The notes under the pieces are model-generated. The model was not told where the DNA came from. It saw only the letters and a program-made list of their open reading frames with translations, and searched no databases. From Cyanodermella asteris (taxonomy: Eukaryota > Ascomycota > Lecanoromycetes > Ostropales > Stictidaceae): a DNA stretch of 64,000 bases. This document shows, one piece after another, positions 10,900-22,400 of this stretch (position 1 is its first letter; the number at the start of each line of letters is the position of its first letter). The position numbers were made by a program, and so were the translations under genes. The stretch lies in NCBI GenBank assembly GCA_900618795.1, contig UYJD01000004.1, positions 899,061 through 963,060 of the forward strand. The letters are read 5' to 3'.

Positions 10900-11820
10900 C
10901 TAAGCAGCTCGGCTCTTCTTTGCGGTGCTTGCACCTCCACCGCTCTTGATTCTCCTGGCTTCAGGCCTGTTGATGTGGTGCTGCGGAATCCAGCTCGCGT
11001 CGAAAGCACCAGTGGCAACGGCAGCATCGGAACCGGCGGCAGCGTCGGCCTCGACCTTCTTGGGAGGCAGAGACTTGCGGGACGGCTTCTTAGCCTGCTG
11101 CGGGAACAGAGTCGTGATCCAAGTATTGTAGATGAAGTAGCAAGCGCCGGCAAACCCACCGGCAAGGAGGAGGTACAGGAAGATCCTGTTGAGAATCAAG
11201 TTAGCAATTCGTTCGGACTTGCAGACTTTGGACATGCTCACAATTGTGGGTCAAACAGGCTCGCATCGGGCTCAACAACGCTGACGGTCTCGTTGTAAGC
11301 GTTCAAAGTGTAGACATTGCCCTCAAGGCTAGTCACAACGGCGATCAGGTTCAGGCGCAAGTCCTGAGGGTGCATCTCCGTGGCAAAGGTATAGCTGATG
11401 CTGTCCGCCTCGCCGGCAGGGATCTTGACATTGTAACCCGTGCTGGTCAGGTTGCGGACGATGACGCTCGTCTCGCCGTTTGTACGTGGATCAGGACCCC
11501 ATAGCGAGCCGCCAACGAAAGCGACCGAAATGTCATTGAGCTCGTTGTTCTTGAAGCTCAAAAGCGCCTGGGTCGGTTTCCCGTTGACGAGCTTGACGCC
11601 GAAGATTTCAGACGAAGGGAAGGACGTGCTGACGCCGACAGAGAGCTTCGGCGTCGTCAGAGGGATCTCGTCGCCCTGTGGGCTGTCGACTTCCTGGAGG
11701 GTTGGTCAGCTATGCGCACAAGACCGGGTTGAGCTGCGACGTGGAGCTTACCACGGCTTGCGCGGCGGGCAGGAGCCTGAGAGCGAGGAGTGCCAATGCA
11801 GAGAACCTGAAGTGAACCAT
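10900..11820 (-). CDS. IRC22: Translocon-associated protein alpha / Irc22 family
   Basis: Three exons: 11820-11752, 11693-11242 and 11185-10900, total 807 nt, giving 268 residues in one consistent frame. The introns carry GTAAGC...GCTGAC...CAG and GTGAGC...GCTAAC...CAG. The product has a signal peptide (MVHFRFSALALLALRLLPAAQA), a lumenal beta-rich domain with LTSTGYNVKIPAGEADSISY and the signature MHPQDLRLNL, one TM helix (IFLYLLLAGGFAGACYFIY), and a basic cytosolic tail with Lys/Arg-rich ends. This is the architecture of TRAP-alpha/SSR1, known in fungi as Irc22, an ER membrane protein near the Sec61 translocon. Length fits (yeast about 225). The start is supported by the signal peptide; the first coding exon is only 69 nt. 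Confidence 0.88.
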
Positions 11821-12831
11821 GGTGAGTAGTGTAGCGAGGCAATTGAAGCGCAATGGGTGGTGTGCAACGAGATCAAGGAAGCTCAGCGTGAGAAGTGAGT
11901 TGAGGAAATGCGATGACATGGCCGGATGGAAATCAGCCAAGCGTCTTCTGGCCGGCGTGTGCGCGCACAGCTTTGCCCGCTCTCCACAATCCGCTCCCAA
12001 CCACAACTTTCGACGTTCATGGGACCTTCGATCATTGTAAGATCAGATATACTCATTTATTTGTTGAAAAATTACTCGGCGCAGACATTCATCATAATCT
12101 GTGAATGGATGTCTGGGTCGGCATCTCATTGTCAATATAGGAGTTGAATATATTCTCATCAATATGTATCTGAATATTACTCACACAAATGTAATGGCTA
12201 CAACGCAGCAATGTTTGCCGCAAACACGTTGGAAAGGTACCATAGCCTTGGTCAGCAGAGGTGAATCAGTCTTCGAGAGAAGTCGAACATAGACCTGATG
12301 GTGCGCTAGCAAGCTGTGTGCCAATTCGAAAGAGATGCCATCACCAAGGCCGATCAAACGTATGGCGCGCGTTTTCTGGAATGAGAGACTTCATCAAGTT
12401 GATCGTACCGATGGATCGTGATTCATCGCCAATTCAGATACTACCAACATCCACTGTCACCTCAAATGTCTTCAAGATCCCGCCGTTCGCTATGCTCTGC
12501 CTTCGATCCCTCCCATATCGACGCTTCCTTGGTACAGGAATCTCCCTCAGCGAGCCGTCTATACTCGTCCTATTCGGCCGTTCACAACTCCAGAAGCCAG
12601 TCTCAGTGGGCCATGGCGCCACATTGAGACTGCACTCAGTTCCTCGAAAACCGAATGATCTCTTGAGTATACAATGTATTTCCTGTATCACGAATTCCAC
12701 TTTCGTTCTTTCCAGTACCTGATAACGTTTCTACTACGGTTCTATAAGATCTTCCTAATTCACAATGTTTTTACTGTCAGCTCGAAATACAATGTTGCAT
12801 GTCATCTGTGGAAATTCACCACCGGCATTGA
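11821..12831. other. Intergenic region, no gene seen
   Basis: About 1 kb between the start of IRC22 and the 3' end of the M20 pseudogene. It is AT-richer than its surroundings near 12040-12200. No frame resembles a known protein on either strand. Confidence 0.45.
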
Positions 12832-14184
12832 TCAGGTCCGGGCGGTTCTCTGCTGCTTGCCCACTAACGTCAGAGCTGCTGTCACCATCGCGTCGACGCC
12901 CGTCTCCAGCGTTGGCCGAATCACCTGTGCAAAAAGGGGGCTATGATTCATCGGAACCTCCTCCATTAGCTTACCGCGCTGCTGTGCTTCGTCATAGAGC
13001 TTCTGATCGGTTCCCCCAAAGAACCAAAAAACGTTTGGCTAGCCTATTTCGGTCGCCAACTCACCAAAGTCTTCAGTACCCATTTCGGCTTTTCGACTGG
13101 GATTGAAATTGTCGCCAAAATACTCATCGAAAGACTTACTCAACTTTTTCGTGGCGGCCGGGTCATTGACGAGCGTGGGGCCTTTGTGCGTGTGTTCGAT
13201 TTCTGGCTCCTTGCTGGCACCGCTGGCTTTCGCCTCTGCTTTGATGATACGCTCTATTGCAGCGAGCATCTGAGTTCGTAACTCTTCGTCAAAAGTGCGA
13301 ATATTGACTGGGATGAAGGCTTCGCTTTCAATCACATTTTGGACGGAACCGCCATGAAACGCGGACACCTGCGGGAGTTGGCAATCAGTTCTGAGGCTTC
13401 GTCAAATGTGATAGCAGAGTGAACTCGCTGTGAGCACCGCTGTGTCGGACGCGGCAACTTCACGACTCACAATCGTTTGAAGCCGCAAGACAACGCTGCT
13501 AGCCGTGACTATCGGGTCCACACTCTTATGCGGAAAGCTTGCATGGGAGCCTCGGCCATAGAACGTGATCTTTAAACTGTCTGACGATGCCATAAACGCG
13601 CCTTCTCGAGCCCCGACACTGCCAGATCGATTGAAGAGAACGTGTTGGCCCAAAACATAATCCGGTACGGGGACCTTTTCGAACAAGCCATCCTCCAACA
13701 TTGCCCTCGCACCCGTCGGCGGTTCCTCCGATTGCTGGAATACAACGACTATAATACCCGCCCACGATTCCTGCAACTTCATCAAAGTTTCCAGTGCTGC
13801 AAGTAGACATGTAACATGCATGTCGTGTCCGCAACCGTGCATCGCCGGTCTTTCCTTTCCATCAGTGTCCACTTGGCGTACTTGACTCGCGTAGGGCAGG
13901 CCGGTCTGTTCTTCCAGAGGCAAGGCATCCATCTAGGCCCGTAAAAGGATTGTAGATCTAGAGCCGTTTCTCAGCACACCGGCCACACTATGCCCCCCCA
14001 CATTCGTGATTAGCTCAGTGATACCGGTCGCTTTGAGGTAATTCACGATATAGGAAGTCGTGTTTTCCTCCTGGCCGGACAGTTCGGGCTTTGAGTGAAG
14101 CTCTTTGTACACCGCTTCATATCGGTTCAGATCTACTCGATTTGACGCAAGGAGCGTACGGAGGTCGAAGCCTTCGTGTTCCAT
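12832..14184 (-). pseudogene. M20-family amidohydrolase (HipO/AmhX-like), interrupted by two in-frame TAG codons
   Basis: Read from ATG at 14184, the frame is collinear with M20D peptidases/amidohydrolases over 430 codons. It has a VGGHSVAGVL strand, then LLRA-x-MDALPLEEQTGLPY, the metal-site HGCGHDMH (HGCGHD motif), FQQSEEPPTGARAML, a GRGSHASFPH lid motif, a FHGGSVQNVI segment and GTEDFGELA near the C-terminus. Two stops interrupt it without loss of frame: TAG at 13935-13933, at the usual Asp/Glu of RADMDALP, and TAG at about 13041-13039, after TEIG. Sequence after the second stop stays homologous (FWFFGGTDQKLYDEA) to a TGA at 12834-12832. A 60-bp intron (13428-13369) fits only with a GC...AG boundary. 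Family enzymes hydrolyse N-acyl or amide bonds of amino acids using two metals. Likely a recent pseudogene. Confidence 0.82.
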
Positions 14185-14979
14185 AGTTCGATCTGCGTCG
14201 TTTTAGGGGGATGGCAGATTGGACGTAGGCGCTTTGTTTCGGATATATTATAAATTGCGGACAGGGACAGTTCACGCGTGGATAGCCACGGGCTCGCCGT
14301 CAGGATCTGGGCATAGAGAACCGTGAGCCTCAAGTACTCGATGCCAGCTGGTATTGAAGCGTATCTAGCGAGTGTGACGACGCCGATCGACGACGAAAAA
14401 AAAAAGCTCGATGACAATTCTGGGGTGGTGTACTGTTATTTAGTTGGTACCTTAATCCTGGGCGCTTACAATGCGTTGCCTCAGTACCTATGTATCACGT
14501 CGAGGGGAAAGATCGAAGTGCTCGCCCATCACAGTAGACTTTGAAGCCCATTTCAGCTGCATGCCGTTGGTAAAGCATAGGCCGCGAAAAAGGCCATTCG
14601 ACTGCATCATGACGCCGTCGGCGGTGAGCAGCATGTCGAGTGCCCTCTGAGCTTTCACGAGAGATCGAGCGATCGCCTTCCTGAGTCTATCACAGCTGTG
14701 GTAATCCGAGCATGCTCAGGACTTGGGTAATGTTAACGGAGCGAGAAAGGCAAGCAGGTAATCAATCGCATCCGTAGAGACGGACTTCTCTCATCCCGCC
14801 CTGGTTCGGTTTGTGATCCGTCTGCACGTGACCTCGTCAAACACTTTCTATGCGCCATTGCACTCGCGCCCTTCCACTCTCGATCTGCTCAGTCGAGTCT
14901 ATTGGTACCATATTCCAAAACACCTAAACGACAGTCACTCCGGTCGCAGGACCGCGACACTGACAACCAAGCAACTATC
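14185..14979. other. Divergent intergenic / promoter region
   Basis: About 800 bp between the M20 pseudogene start and SYF2. It contains an A-run near 14396-14404 and no recognisable coding sequence. It presumably carries the SYF2 promoter. Confidence 0.4.
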
Positions 14980-15825
14980 ATGGCCTCGGACACGCCAGCG
15001 GCTGCGGATACACGCAAATCGCCAGACCAGACACCGGAGAGCCACACGGAAAGCGCCGAAACCACAGCATCAACACCAGCCACTTCTACAGACACATCGA
15101 AAGATCGACTAGCACGTTTCAAAGCACTCAAAGCCCGCGCGAAGAAGTCCGCTTCTCAGAATCTGAAGGAAGCCGCCGCCGAATCGCAACGTCTGGCCAC
15201 CGACACAAGCCAGCTTACAGCCATTTCTCGCAAGCATGCGATCGCATCACACAACCTGCTGAAAGCAGACGCCGAGGAAGCGGGCGAGGATTTCGAGCGC
15301 AAGCGCGCCTGGGACTGGACGGCGGAGGAGGCGGAACGATGGGATAAGCGGCAGGACAAGAAGGCGAAGCACCGGTCGAATACGAATTTCCAGGACTACA
15401 CTCAGGAGGCGAATAAGAATTACAAGAGGCAGATGCGCAAGTTCGAAGCGGACACCGAGGCGTACGAGGCGCAGAAGGCGGATGCGGTGCGGCGGGCTGC
15501 GGCGAAGGGCGGACTAGAGCTGGTCGAGACGGAGGACGGCGAAATTGTGGCAGTCGACAAGAATGGTTCCTTCTATAATGACGTGGATGCGTCTGATTTT
15601 GCGAACAGCAAGCCGAGCAAGGAGGGTATTGATCGGTTGGTCAACGATTTGAAGAAGGCGGAAGAGCAGAGGCTGAAGACGAGGAGGAATCGCAAGGCCG
15701 ATGATGATCCGGATGTCACGTACATCAACGAGAAGAATAAACAGTTCAACGGCAAGCTGGCGAGATTCTACAACAAGTATACCACAGACATCCGGGAGAG
15801 CTTCGAGCGTGGTACCATGATATGA
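14980..15825 (+). CDS. SYF2: Pre-mRNA-splicing factor SYF2
   Basis: A single exon of 281 residues from the ATG at 14980 (MASDTPAAA). An in-frame ATG 26 codons upstream exists but its leader is unconserved. The N-terminal 75 residues are Thr/Ala-rich. The SYF2 domain follows: DRLARFKALKARAKKSA coiled region, ERKRAWDWTAEEAERWDKRQ, then the NTNFQDYTQEANKNYKRQMR signature, and a C-terminal YINEKNKQFNGKLARFYNKY helix. SYF2 is a component of the Prp19-associated (NTC) spliceosome complex and acts in the nucleus during splicing and cell-cycle progression. Length and order agree with fungal homologues. No abnormality seen. Confidence 0.93.
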   Translation: MASDTPAAADTRKSPDQTPESHTESAETTASTPATSTDTSKDRLARFKALKARAKKSASQNLKEAAAESQRLATDTSQLTAISRKHAIASHNLLKADAEEAGEDFERKRAWDWTAEEAERWDKRQDKKAKHRSNTNFQDYTQEANKNYKRQMRKFEADTEAYEAQKADAVRRAAAKGGLELVETEDGEIVAVDKNGSFYNDVDASDFANSKPSKEGIDRLVNDLKKAEEQRLKTRRNRKADDDPDVTYINEKNKQFNGKLARFYNKYTTDIRESFERGTMI

Positions 15826-15973
15826 AGGAACGCCCACGATCTCGGGATAATGATTGGTATGCCGAGCACGACAGTCATGATGGGACAAGCTTGGTAACGG
15901 CAATGCAATTGCGACGTCTATGCAAAATCTCAACAGGTCTATGATGCAGCATCTTGGAGCAACCCTCGGCCGA

Positions 15974-16801
15974 TTACCACGGGAGCACACTCTGGTCATA
16001 GACGACGAGTTGGTCGTCAGATGTCTTGGTGGCGGTATCAACCTGAATATGGTTAGAAACATGGACGACGAGTAGGATCCGAAGCAACATACCACTTGCA
16101 AAATCCCCCTAACCGAAGTTTCGACCGTGATGGCCTCCCTGCCACTACGGGTAGCAACCTCCGAACCCATATCCGTGGCCACCAAACTAACAAGACGTCA
16201 GAACCGTTTCAACACATTGGAAGTTTTGGACTCACCCAGGATGCAAGGTCACCACGACCACATCGTCCAACTCCTGATTAAGCCTCCTCAGGAAATAGTT
16301 AACACCAGCCTTGCTCGCGCCATAAGCCGGCGACGCAATCGTAAGCTGGTTCGCCAACGTCACACTCCCCAGCGCCGTGCTGGTAACCACGAACTTAGGC
16401 TGCTTGGACGCGCGAAGAAGCGGTAAAGTCGCCTGCAAAAGCCTAATCGGACCGAACGTATTGATCTTGAAAGTGTTCTCCAGGTCCTCGACGACGGCAT
16501 CGGCCAGACTCGTGTGGGAGTCGATCACGCCCGAGTTGGCCCAGACGACGTCGAGGTGGGAGATGCCGTGCTGCTCGCGCAGGATCTTGACTGCGGTGAG
16601 CGCGTCGGTGGGGGATGTGACCTCCAGGGGGACGACGATTAGCTTGCTCCCGGTAGCTGGGACGATGTTGGCGAGAGCCGAGTTGGGCTTGCCGTTACGG
16701 GTCGTGGCGATGACGGTTGTGGAGGGTCGTGAGAGGAGGGCTGTGACGAGGCCGAGGCCGATACCCTTGCTGGCGCCAGAGATGAGCCAAGTGGAAGACA
16801 T
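15974..16801 (-). CDS. Short-chain dehydrogenase/reductase (nor-1-like ketoreductase)
   Basis: Three exons: 16801-16236, 16186-16093 and 16042-15974, total 729 nt and 242 residues. Splice sites are GTGAGT...CTGAC...TTAG and GTATGT...TTCAG, and the join gives the expected C-terminus ending VLPW. The Rossmann cofactor motif SGASKGIGLG is at residues 8-17, an ANSG variant of NNAG at 88-91, the catalytic Ser at about 146, and the active-site YGASK (Tyr160, Lys164). It is a classical NAD(P)-dependent SDR resembling the nor-1/stcE ketoreductase group, but that group includes many enzymes outside mycotoxin pathways and no biosynthetic cluster is visible here. Substrate unknown. The ATG at 16801 is preferred over an upstream non-conserved extension. 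Confidence 0.87.
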
Positions 16802-17847
16802 TGTCTGTAGTGAGATAGGTGTGAAATTGATTCCGGTCAGGGATGAACTGCGTGAGATGCTTGTTTGAGTTGTGCTTTTCAATTTTTGATGCTCAGTCGA
16901 ATACACGGGAGTCAGCAACCTATTTATCCTTCACTGCCATCCCCAATATCTGTCGACGACATCGTGTCTCCATCGTATCCATTACTAAGCGTCGAAACCG
17001 AGCGCCAGGCATGGATCTGGATACCTGTATTTCCAAGCAGCTCGCAACCCTCCAGACGAGGCTGTCAATCCGTATGTGTGTCTGAACTCCGAGGCGAACA
17101 CACTCCGCGCTGTGGTCGATTGGTGCGCCGGCGGCAAGGTGAACCCCAGATCGCAGCTGAATAATCTCAACACAGTGTGAGAAAAATCGATTTGCGCCAT
17201 CTCTGATCTCGTTATTTACGATATTACGACATCCGCATTGCGTGCAGTGAGTTTCCAGGGATGACGCTGTCCTGCTGTGGAAGTAGCCGAGGGTGGCGGC
17301 GGCTGTTTACTCATACGTGCCGAGCGGGCTGGCTTTGGATGACTGAGCACCCCGATGCTTGATCGGCTGCGACGAAGGGGCCAAGTATATGGATGCGCTT
17401 ATTTTCTTCGACCTGTTTGGTGTGTCGCGGTATATTTGGGTATGGTTGATACGGCAGTCGGGGGTTTTTGCGTGATATCCAAGGACACTCATCGGGTCTT
17501 GAAACGCTTGCCCAGGTAGCTGGTGGCTAAGAATATGGGGTTGGGATCAGATGTTATCTATATTACACGACCCAGATAATTTCACGTCCATGTCTCCGGC
17601 AAGAATTACTTATACCCACCGTGATGGCCGCGAATCCGCAGACACCATGTCATTGTTCTTGCATCTCTCTGCAACCCTTTCTGAAGACCGTCGTTCTCCT
17701 TTCAGCCCGCGTTCATCAACCGTCGGTGAATTCAGAGCGTCATTGACCGTGCTGCTGAAAAGCCGGCAGGGGGATATCCCTCTGCCCAGCTCCTGACTTG
17801 CAATTGGCCTATGTATTGCGGCAGTGTCTTGTGTGATCTATTCTTAG
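16802..17847. other. Intergenic region, no gene seen
   Basis: Lies between the SDR start and the P450 relic. No conserved frame on either strand. The missing N-terminal membrane anchor of the P450 could have lain at its right end, but I cannot identify it. Confidence 0.4.
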
Positions 17848-18760
17848 GCTAACTTTGAATCGATCAAGCCTCCAAGAGGCTACCGAAAGATCCCTGGGCC
17901 GTGCTCTTGGTCTCTCCTGCGACATGGCAAGTTTCTCAGTGATAGACCACAGCGCGAGCTCAAGGCCTGGGCAAAAGAGTTTGGCGAACTGTTCCAGATC
18001 AGACTTGGACTTCACAAATGGGTGTACATCAATAGTGTTGAAGCTGCCAGAGGAATCATGGACCGATAGTCCACCCATACTTCCAGCCGAATCCGGAGTC
18101 CGGTGTCAATTGACCTGATTGGGGGCGATATGAGATTCGTTCTAATGCCGGACAACCCTGAATGGAGTTTTTTTTTTTTTTTTTTGGAGAAAGACAAGCC
18201 ACAAGATTGTAACTTCTATCGCATCGCTATCTTATCTCGAGAGCGAGGAGGTCGAGGAGAAATACCTTGTCTTCGACTGTCTTACCGACAACAAGGCCGG
18301 CCACGACTTTTACCAGCACAACCGAAAGGTTTGCTACCAGTGTGATCATGGCAACTACGTATGGTTGGAGGCTGCATACAACGGTGAGTATGCTTCTCTG
18401 TGAGCGTTACTTTTCAAACCAGCACCCAAACTAGCACTGCGAGGTAATCAACAAGATATACGCCATCCTGCATGAGCTGAGCGAAAGGTCAATCCCTGGA
18501 GTATGAATCGGCGACTCAGTCCCATTCCTTGCCGCGCTTTCCGTGTGGATGTAATGGTGGCGCAGAGCTGCGCTTGAGCACTACGAGTATCAGGAACAAG
18601 CCTGGATAAGCTACTGGTAACGTGTCAAGAAGCACGTGGAAGCCGGCAAATCACCCAAATGCTTCTCCAAGCAGCTTATCGAAGATGGCTTCGACCTGAC
18701 CAAAGTCGAGAAAGGCTTCCTGGCCGGCACTCTCGTTGAGGCTGGTACGGTGGGTATAAG
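17848..18760 (+). pseudogene. Cytochrome P450 relic, N-terminal half only
   Basis: Frame fragments read as a fungal P450. They include a Pro-rich hinge GYRKIPGPCSWSLLRHGKFL, then SDRPQRELKAWAKEFGELFQ, a YINSVEAARGIMDR segment, then THTSSRIRSPVSIDLIGGDM and MPDNPEW. The region 18206-18370 gives VFDCLTDNKAGHDFYQHNRK. After a probable intron (GTGAGT near 18384 to CAAACTAG near 18434), CEVINKIYAILHELSERSIP, SVPFLAALSVW and KCFSKQLIEDGFDLTKVEKG FLAGTLVEAG follow. In-frame stops: TAG 18067-18069, TGA 18504-18506, TAA 18552-18554, TAA 18618-18620. An 18-T run (18168-18185) replaces part of the conserved region after PEW. No I-helix AGxDT, ExxR or heme-binding Cys motif follows, so the enzyme cannot be functional. 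Confidence 0.8.
18168..18185. repeat. Poly-T tract (18 T) inside the P450 relic
   Basis: Homopolymer of 18 T at the point where the P450 frame after NPEW loses homology. It probably marks expansion during decay of the gene. Confidence 0.9.
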
Positions 18761-19499
18761 CCTGGGACGCTCACTGTCCGGACTGAGTGTCAATTGAGGT
18801 TTGTGCCTATCTTTGACGGTGTTGAGGAGGTGGTTAGGAAAGACAGGGAGGCGGTGAAAGATCAGATCTGAGCCTTGCTCGTATGGGGTCAGTAGCGGGA
18901 CCGAGGAAAATCTCATGGAGATTGCAACAAATTTGTCCATCTAGTCGCTGTGTCTGAAAAGACAGATACATATCGAATAATTTATACAGAGTGGAGTGCT
19001 GCCGGCCTGTCGTCGTTACCACGGAAAGAGCATGGCCAGAAATATGGCAATTTTTTATTTCAGAAATGGATGGATATGCGCTTCAATGTTAGTCTCGGTG
19101 AGCAATTTTGAGATCCATGCGTTTAGTCCTGCTTTAAACGCTTGCCACGATAGTCTGCTGTCATCACACCTGTGCGTCAATCGACTTGGCCAGCTGCGCG
19201 TGACTTGTGTAGAGCTGAAGAAACGTTCAGTGACTTGCTATTCGGTTTGAAGTCGAAGTGATGCTGTACATGGTTGAATGCCAAGATGTGGGCTAAAGTG
19301 TCGTCACGAAACGGACACGGCCGGCGCGTCTCCCGCTGACCGATGTGAGGCTCCACCCCGACTCTGACCCCGATTTCACTTGCAGCTCGCTCTACTCCAT
19401 GTTGCGGATACAAATCGCGACAGATCTCCATCATTTACCGACAATGAAAGCACTCACAGATCGTCTCTAAGCAGGGCTGCTTTTGGCTCCCGCCACCCC
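18761..19499. other. Region between P450 relic and ELG1; possible unidentified coding relic
   Basis: Around 18796-18870 the plus strand reads FVPIFDGVEEVVRKDREAVK, which looks like real protein, then meets TGA and TAG stops. I could not assign it to a family; it does not match the P450 C-terminal half. The rest holds the ELG1 promoter. Confidence 0.3.
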
Positions 19500-22400
19500 A
19501 TGGCGGCACTTGTTGGCAACACTAGAGCTATGGCTCAGCAGCCATTGCACTCATTCTTCACCCGTCAGCCCCGCCAGCAATTTGCACCCTCCGAAGAGCC
19601 ACTCGGCGAGTCAGCAGAACGAGTGACGAAACCGACAGGCCGAAGGAAAACGGCGACGCAAGGTAGTTCTGAGCATAGACTGGAGCACGATGAGGAGGAC
19701 CAGGAGGAGCCGCAACGGAAGAGACGGCGGACTGCCTCTGTCGGAGAAGATGCTGTGATACAAATGAATCATCGAAGACAAGGGCGCTTGACTCCGGACC
19801 AACCCAGCATCAGTGTCGTGGTGCCCCGAAGAATTCCCATTTCCCGGGCGAGGACCCCAATCGAGGACGATGCGCGGGAGTCGGACGCAAGCGTGGGACG
19901 CTCCACGAAGTCAAAGAGACCAGCAAGAGCGCCTTCGAAGGATCGAGTGTTGAAGCTTCGAGCTGACGGCAGGTTGAAATCGCCTGTCGATGGTGAAACT
20001 CCTGAGGGTGAACTCAAACCCAAGAAACGTAAATCAGGCGGGAAGCGGGCGAAGCACACGAGTCTTAGATATGGTCGGACACCACACGACAGAGTAGCAC
20101 TAGGTCGGAGGATCGACCAGATCATGGCGGGCAAGAGTCGTATTGCAACTAAGCATGTTGAGAAACGACCGGAGGAGCCGTGCGATGGTCAATCAGAGAC
20201 GGCCACCAAAACTACGGGCAAGCAAAGCAACAAGCCGACCATGGACTCGGGAAACCCACATCCTTTCTTCATGAGCAAGGCACAGAAGGCAGCGGCTATA
20301 GCGGATGCCAACGCGACTCGGTCGGAGACCGTCTCATCTACATCAGGCGCTGCAGTGAAGCTGGTCGCAACAACTATGGCAAAGAGAGCGACCGATTCCG
20401 CGTTTCCACCTTCTTTTGGGTCCTCTTTCAAGAAAGCTGCGAAGCAGTCTGGATGTGTTGAAGCTATTTGGCCACCATACGAGATGCAACATATTCGAGG
20501 GCTTAGTGAAGCAACGAGGTCTCGAGTCTTTCAGTCGACAATACGCAAAAAACAGCGGAAAGCAAAGGGCCGTAAGGCTATAGTGAACGCTGATGATGAA
20601 ATTTATAGAGCGCAGGAATGGCTGGTCAGGGCTATGAGCGATCCACGGATAAAGCATGGCGGCTCCTTGAGACCAGAAAAGAAAGCCACAAAACCTGTTA
20701 AACATTTGATAACAGGGGAAGATCTGCAGAGCAGACTCGCCAATGTCCTCGGAGAATCCAGTCAGCTAAGGCCTAGCAGCGCACCATCCATACCTGCAGG
20801 GCTTATATCTTCATCTACAAGTCGGCGCCTACCTCTTGAGCTACATCCCGCCGCACAAAACCTGTTCTCCCAAGTAAAAACATCGCTCTGTGCATTTGAT
20901 CGCTTTGAGTGCGATACCCAAGATTGGTGCCACAAATATGCTCCGAAATGTGTCGAGCATGTTCTTCAGGATCAAGGTACCCTTTCTCTCTTGCGAGACT
21001 GGATACGAAATCGCAACGTGGACCGGGTAGACACAGGGGCTGCCATTGGCCAAGGCAAGGTAAGTGCGTCAAAGCAACTGGCAGCAAAGCGGCGCAAACG
21101 GAAGGCCAAAGACGAACTGGATGACTTCATCGTGTCAAGCGATGGTGAATCGGATCCAGCCTGTGAAGTGAGTGAACCTGACGAGGAAGCGCCGCTCGCG
21201 TTACCTGGTGGGAACTCTTCATCGCGGACTGCGCCCTTGAAAAGGCTCAAGCTAGGTAACCTGCACTCAACTCGTGCGGTGCTGCTATCCGGCCCACATG
21301 GCTGTGGGAAAACAGCATCTGTCTATGCTATAGCAGCCGAGCTAGGTTTTGAAATTTTCGAGATCAACTCAGGCACACGTCGAAATGGCCGAGATATCAT
21401 GGAGAAGGTTGGTGATATGACTCGAAATCACCTCGTCGACAACAGCAGCATTGCCAATGCCAAGGTCGAGAGTACACAGGAGAACACTCTGAGTTCAGAA
21501 GACACGGCCATCATAGAAGACGTTATCGACCCAAAGCAGCAAAGCGTCGCATCCTTCTTCAAAGCGAAGCCAAAAGCGCAACCTACAGAGAAGAAGGCCA
21601 AGACCAGCAAAATGTCTGCTAAGCCAAAGCAGGACACCAAGTTCCAGCCAACGTTGAAGCCTCGCAAACAGCAGAAACAGTCACTGATCCTGTTGGAAGA
21701 AGTTGATGTGCTTTTTGAAGAGGACAAGCCGTTTTGGACCACCGTGTTCACGCTCGTGGTGCAGTCAAGGCGACCAATTATTATGACCTGCACGGATGAG
21801 GATCGGCTTCCGCTGGGAGACTTTGTCGATACGGCTTGCCTTCACTTTGCTGCACAGTCCCGGGAACAAATAATCGACTATTCGTTGTGTCTAGCAGCAA
21901 ACGAGGGCCACTTGCTATCTCGCGATGCCGTTGGTCGAGCTACTGCGATCAGGACAGGCGACATGCGTGGCACACTGATGGATCTTCAATTCTGGTGTCA
22001 GATGGCAATAGGAGACGACCGGGCTGGTGTCGGCTGGTTCATGGACGCCAGCAAGGCGATACTTAATCGTACAGACCCGGAGCCTCGACTTCGAACGGTG
22101 AGCGAGAACTCATATCCACTCAACTCCAGCCTCTTCGCCAATTTCACTGCTGGCACAGGAACTTTGGATCAAGATGTCTCACTTCTGTCGGAGGCACAAG
22201 ACTTCCATGGGTACGATTGCGCTGAAGAAGGAGGCCTCCTCATGCAAGCGAGTCGTGAAGATTTTGGCAGCCCCCGAGAAGAGCTAACGCTTCGCGAACT
22301 TTGGTCCGATGCTTTGAGCTTGGCAGACATTCTACCGTCCGCCACCCGGCATTTCGAGCGAGCCGACTGCAGCCAACCCGAGCTCGACGAAAAAGCCCGC

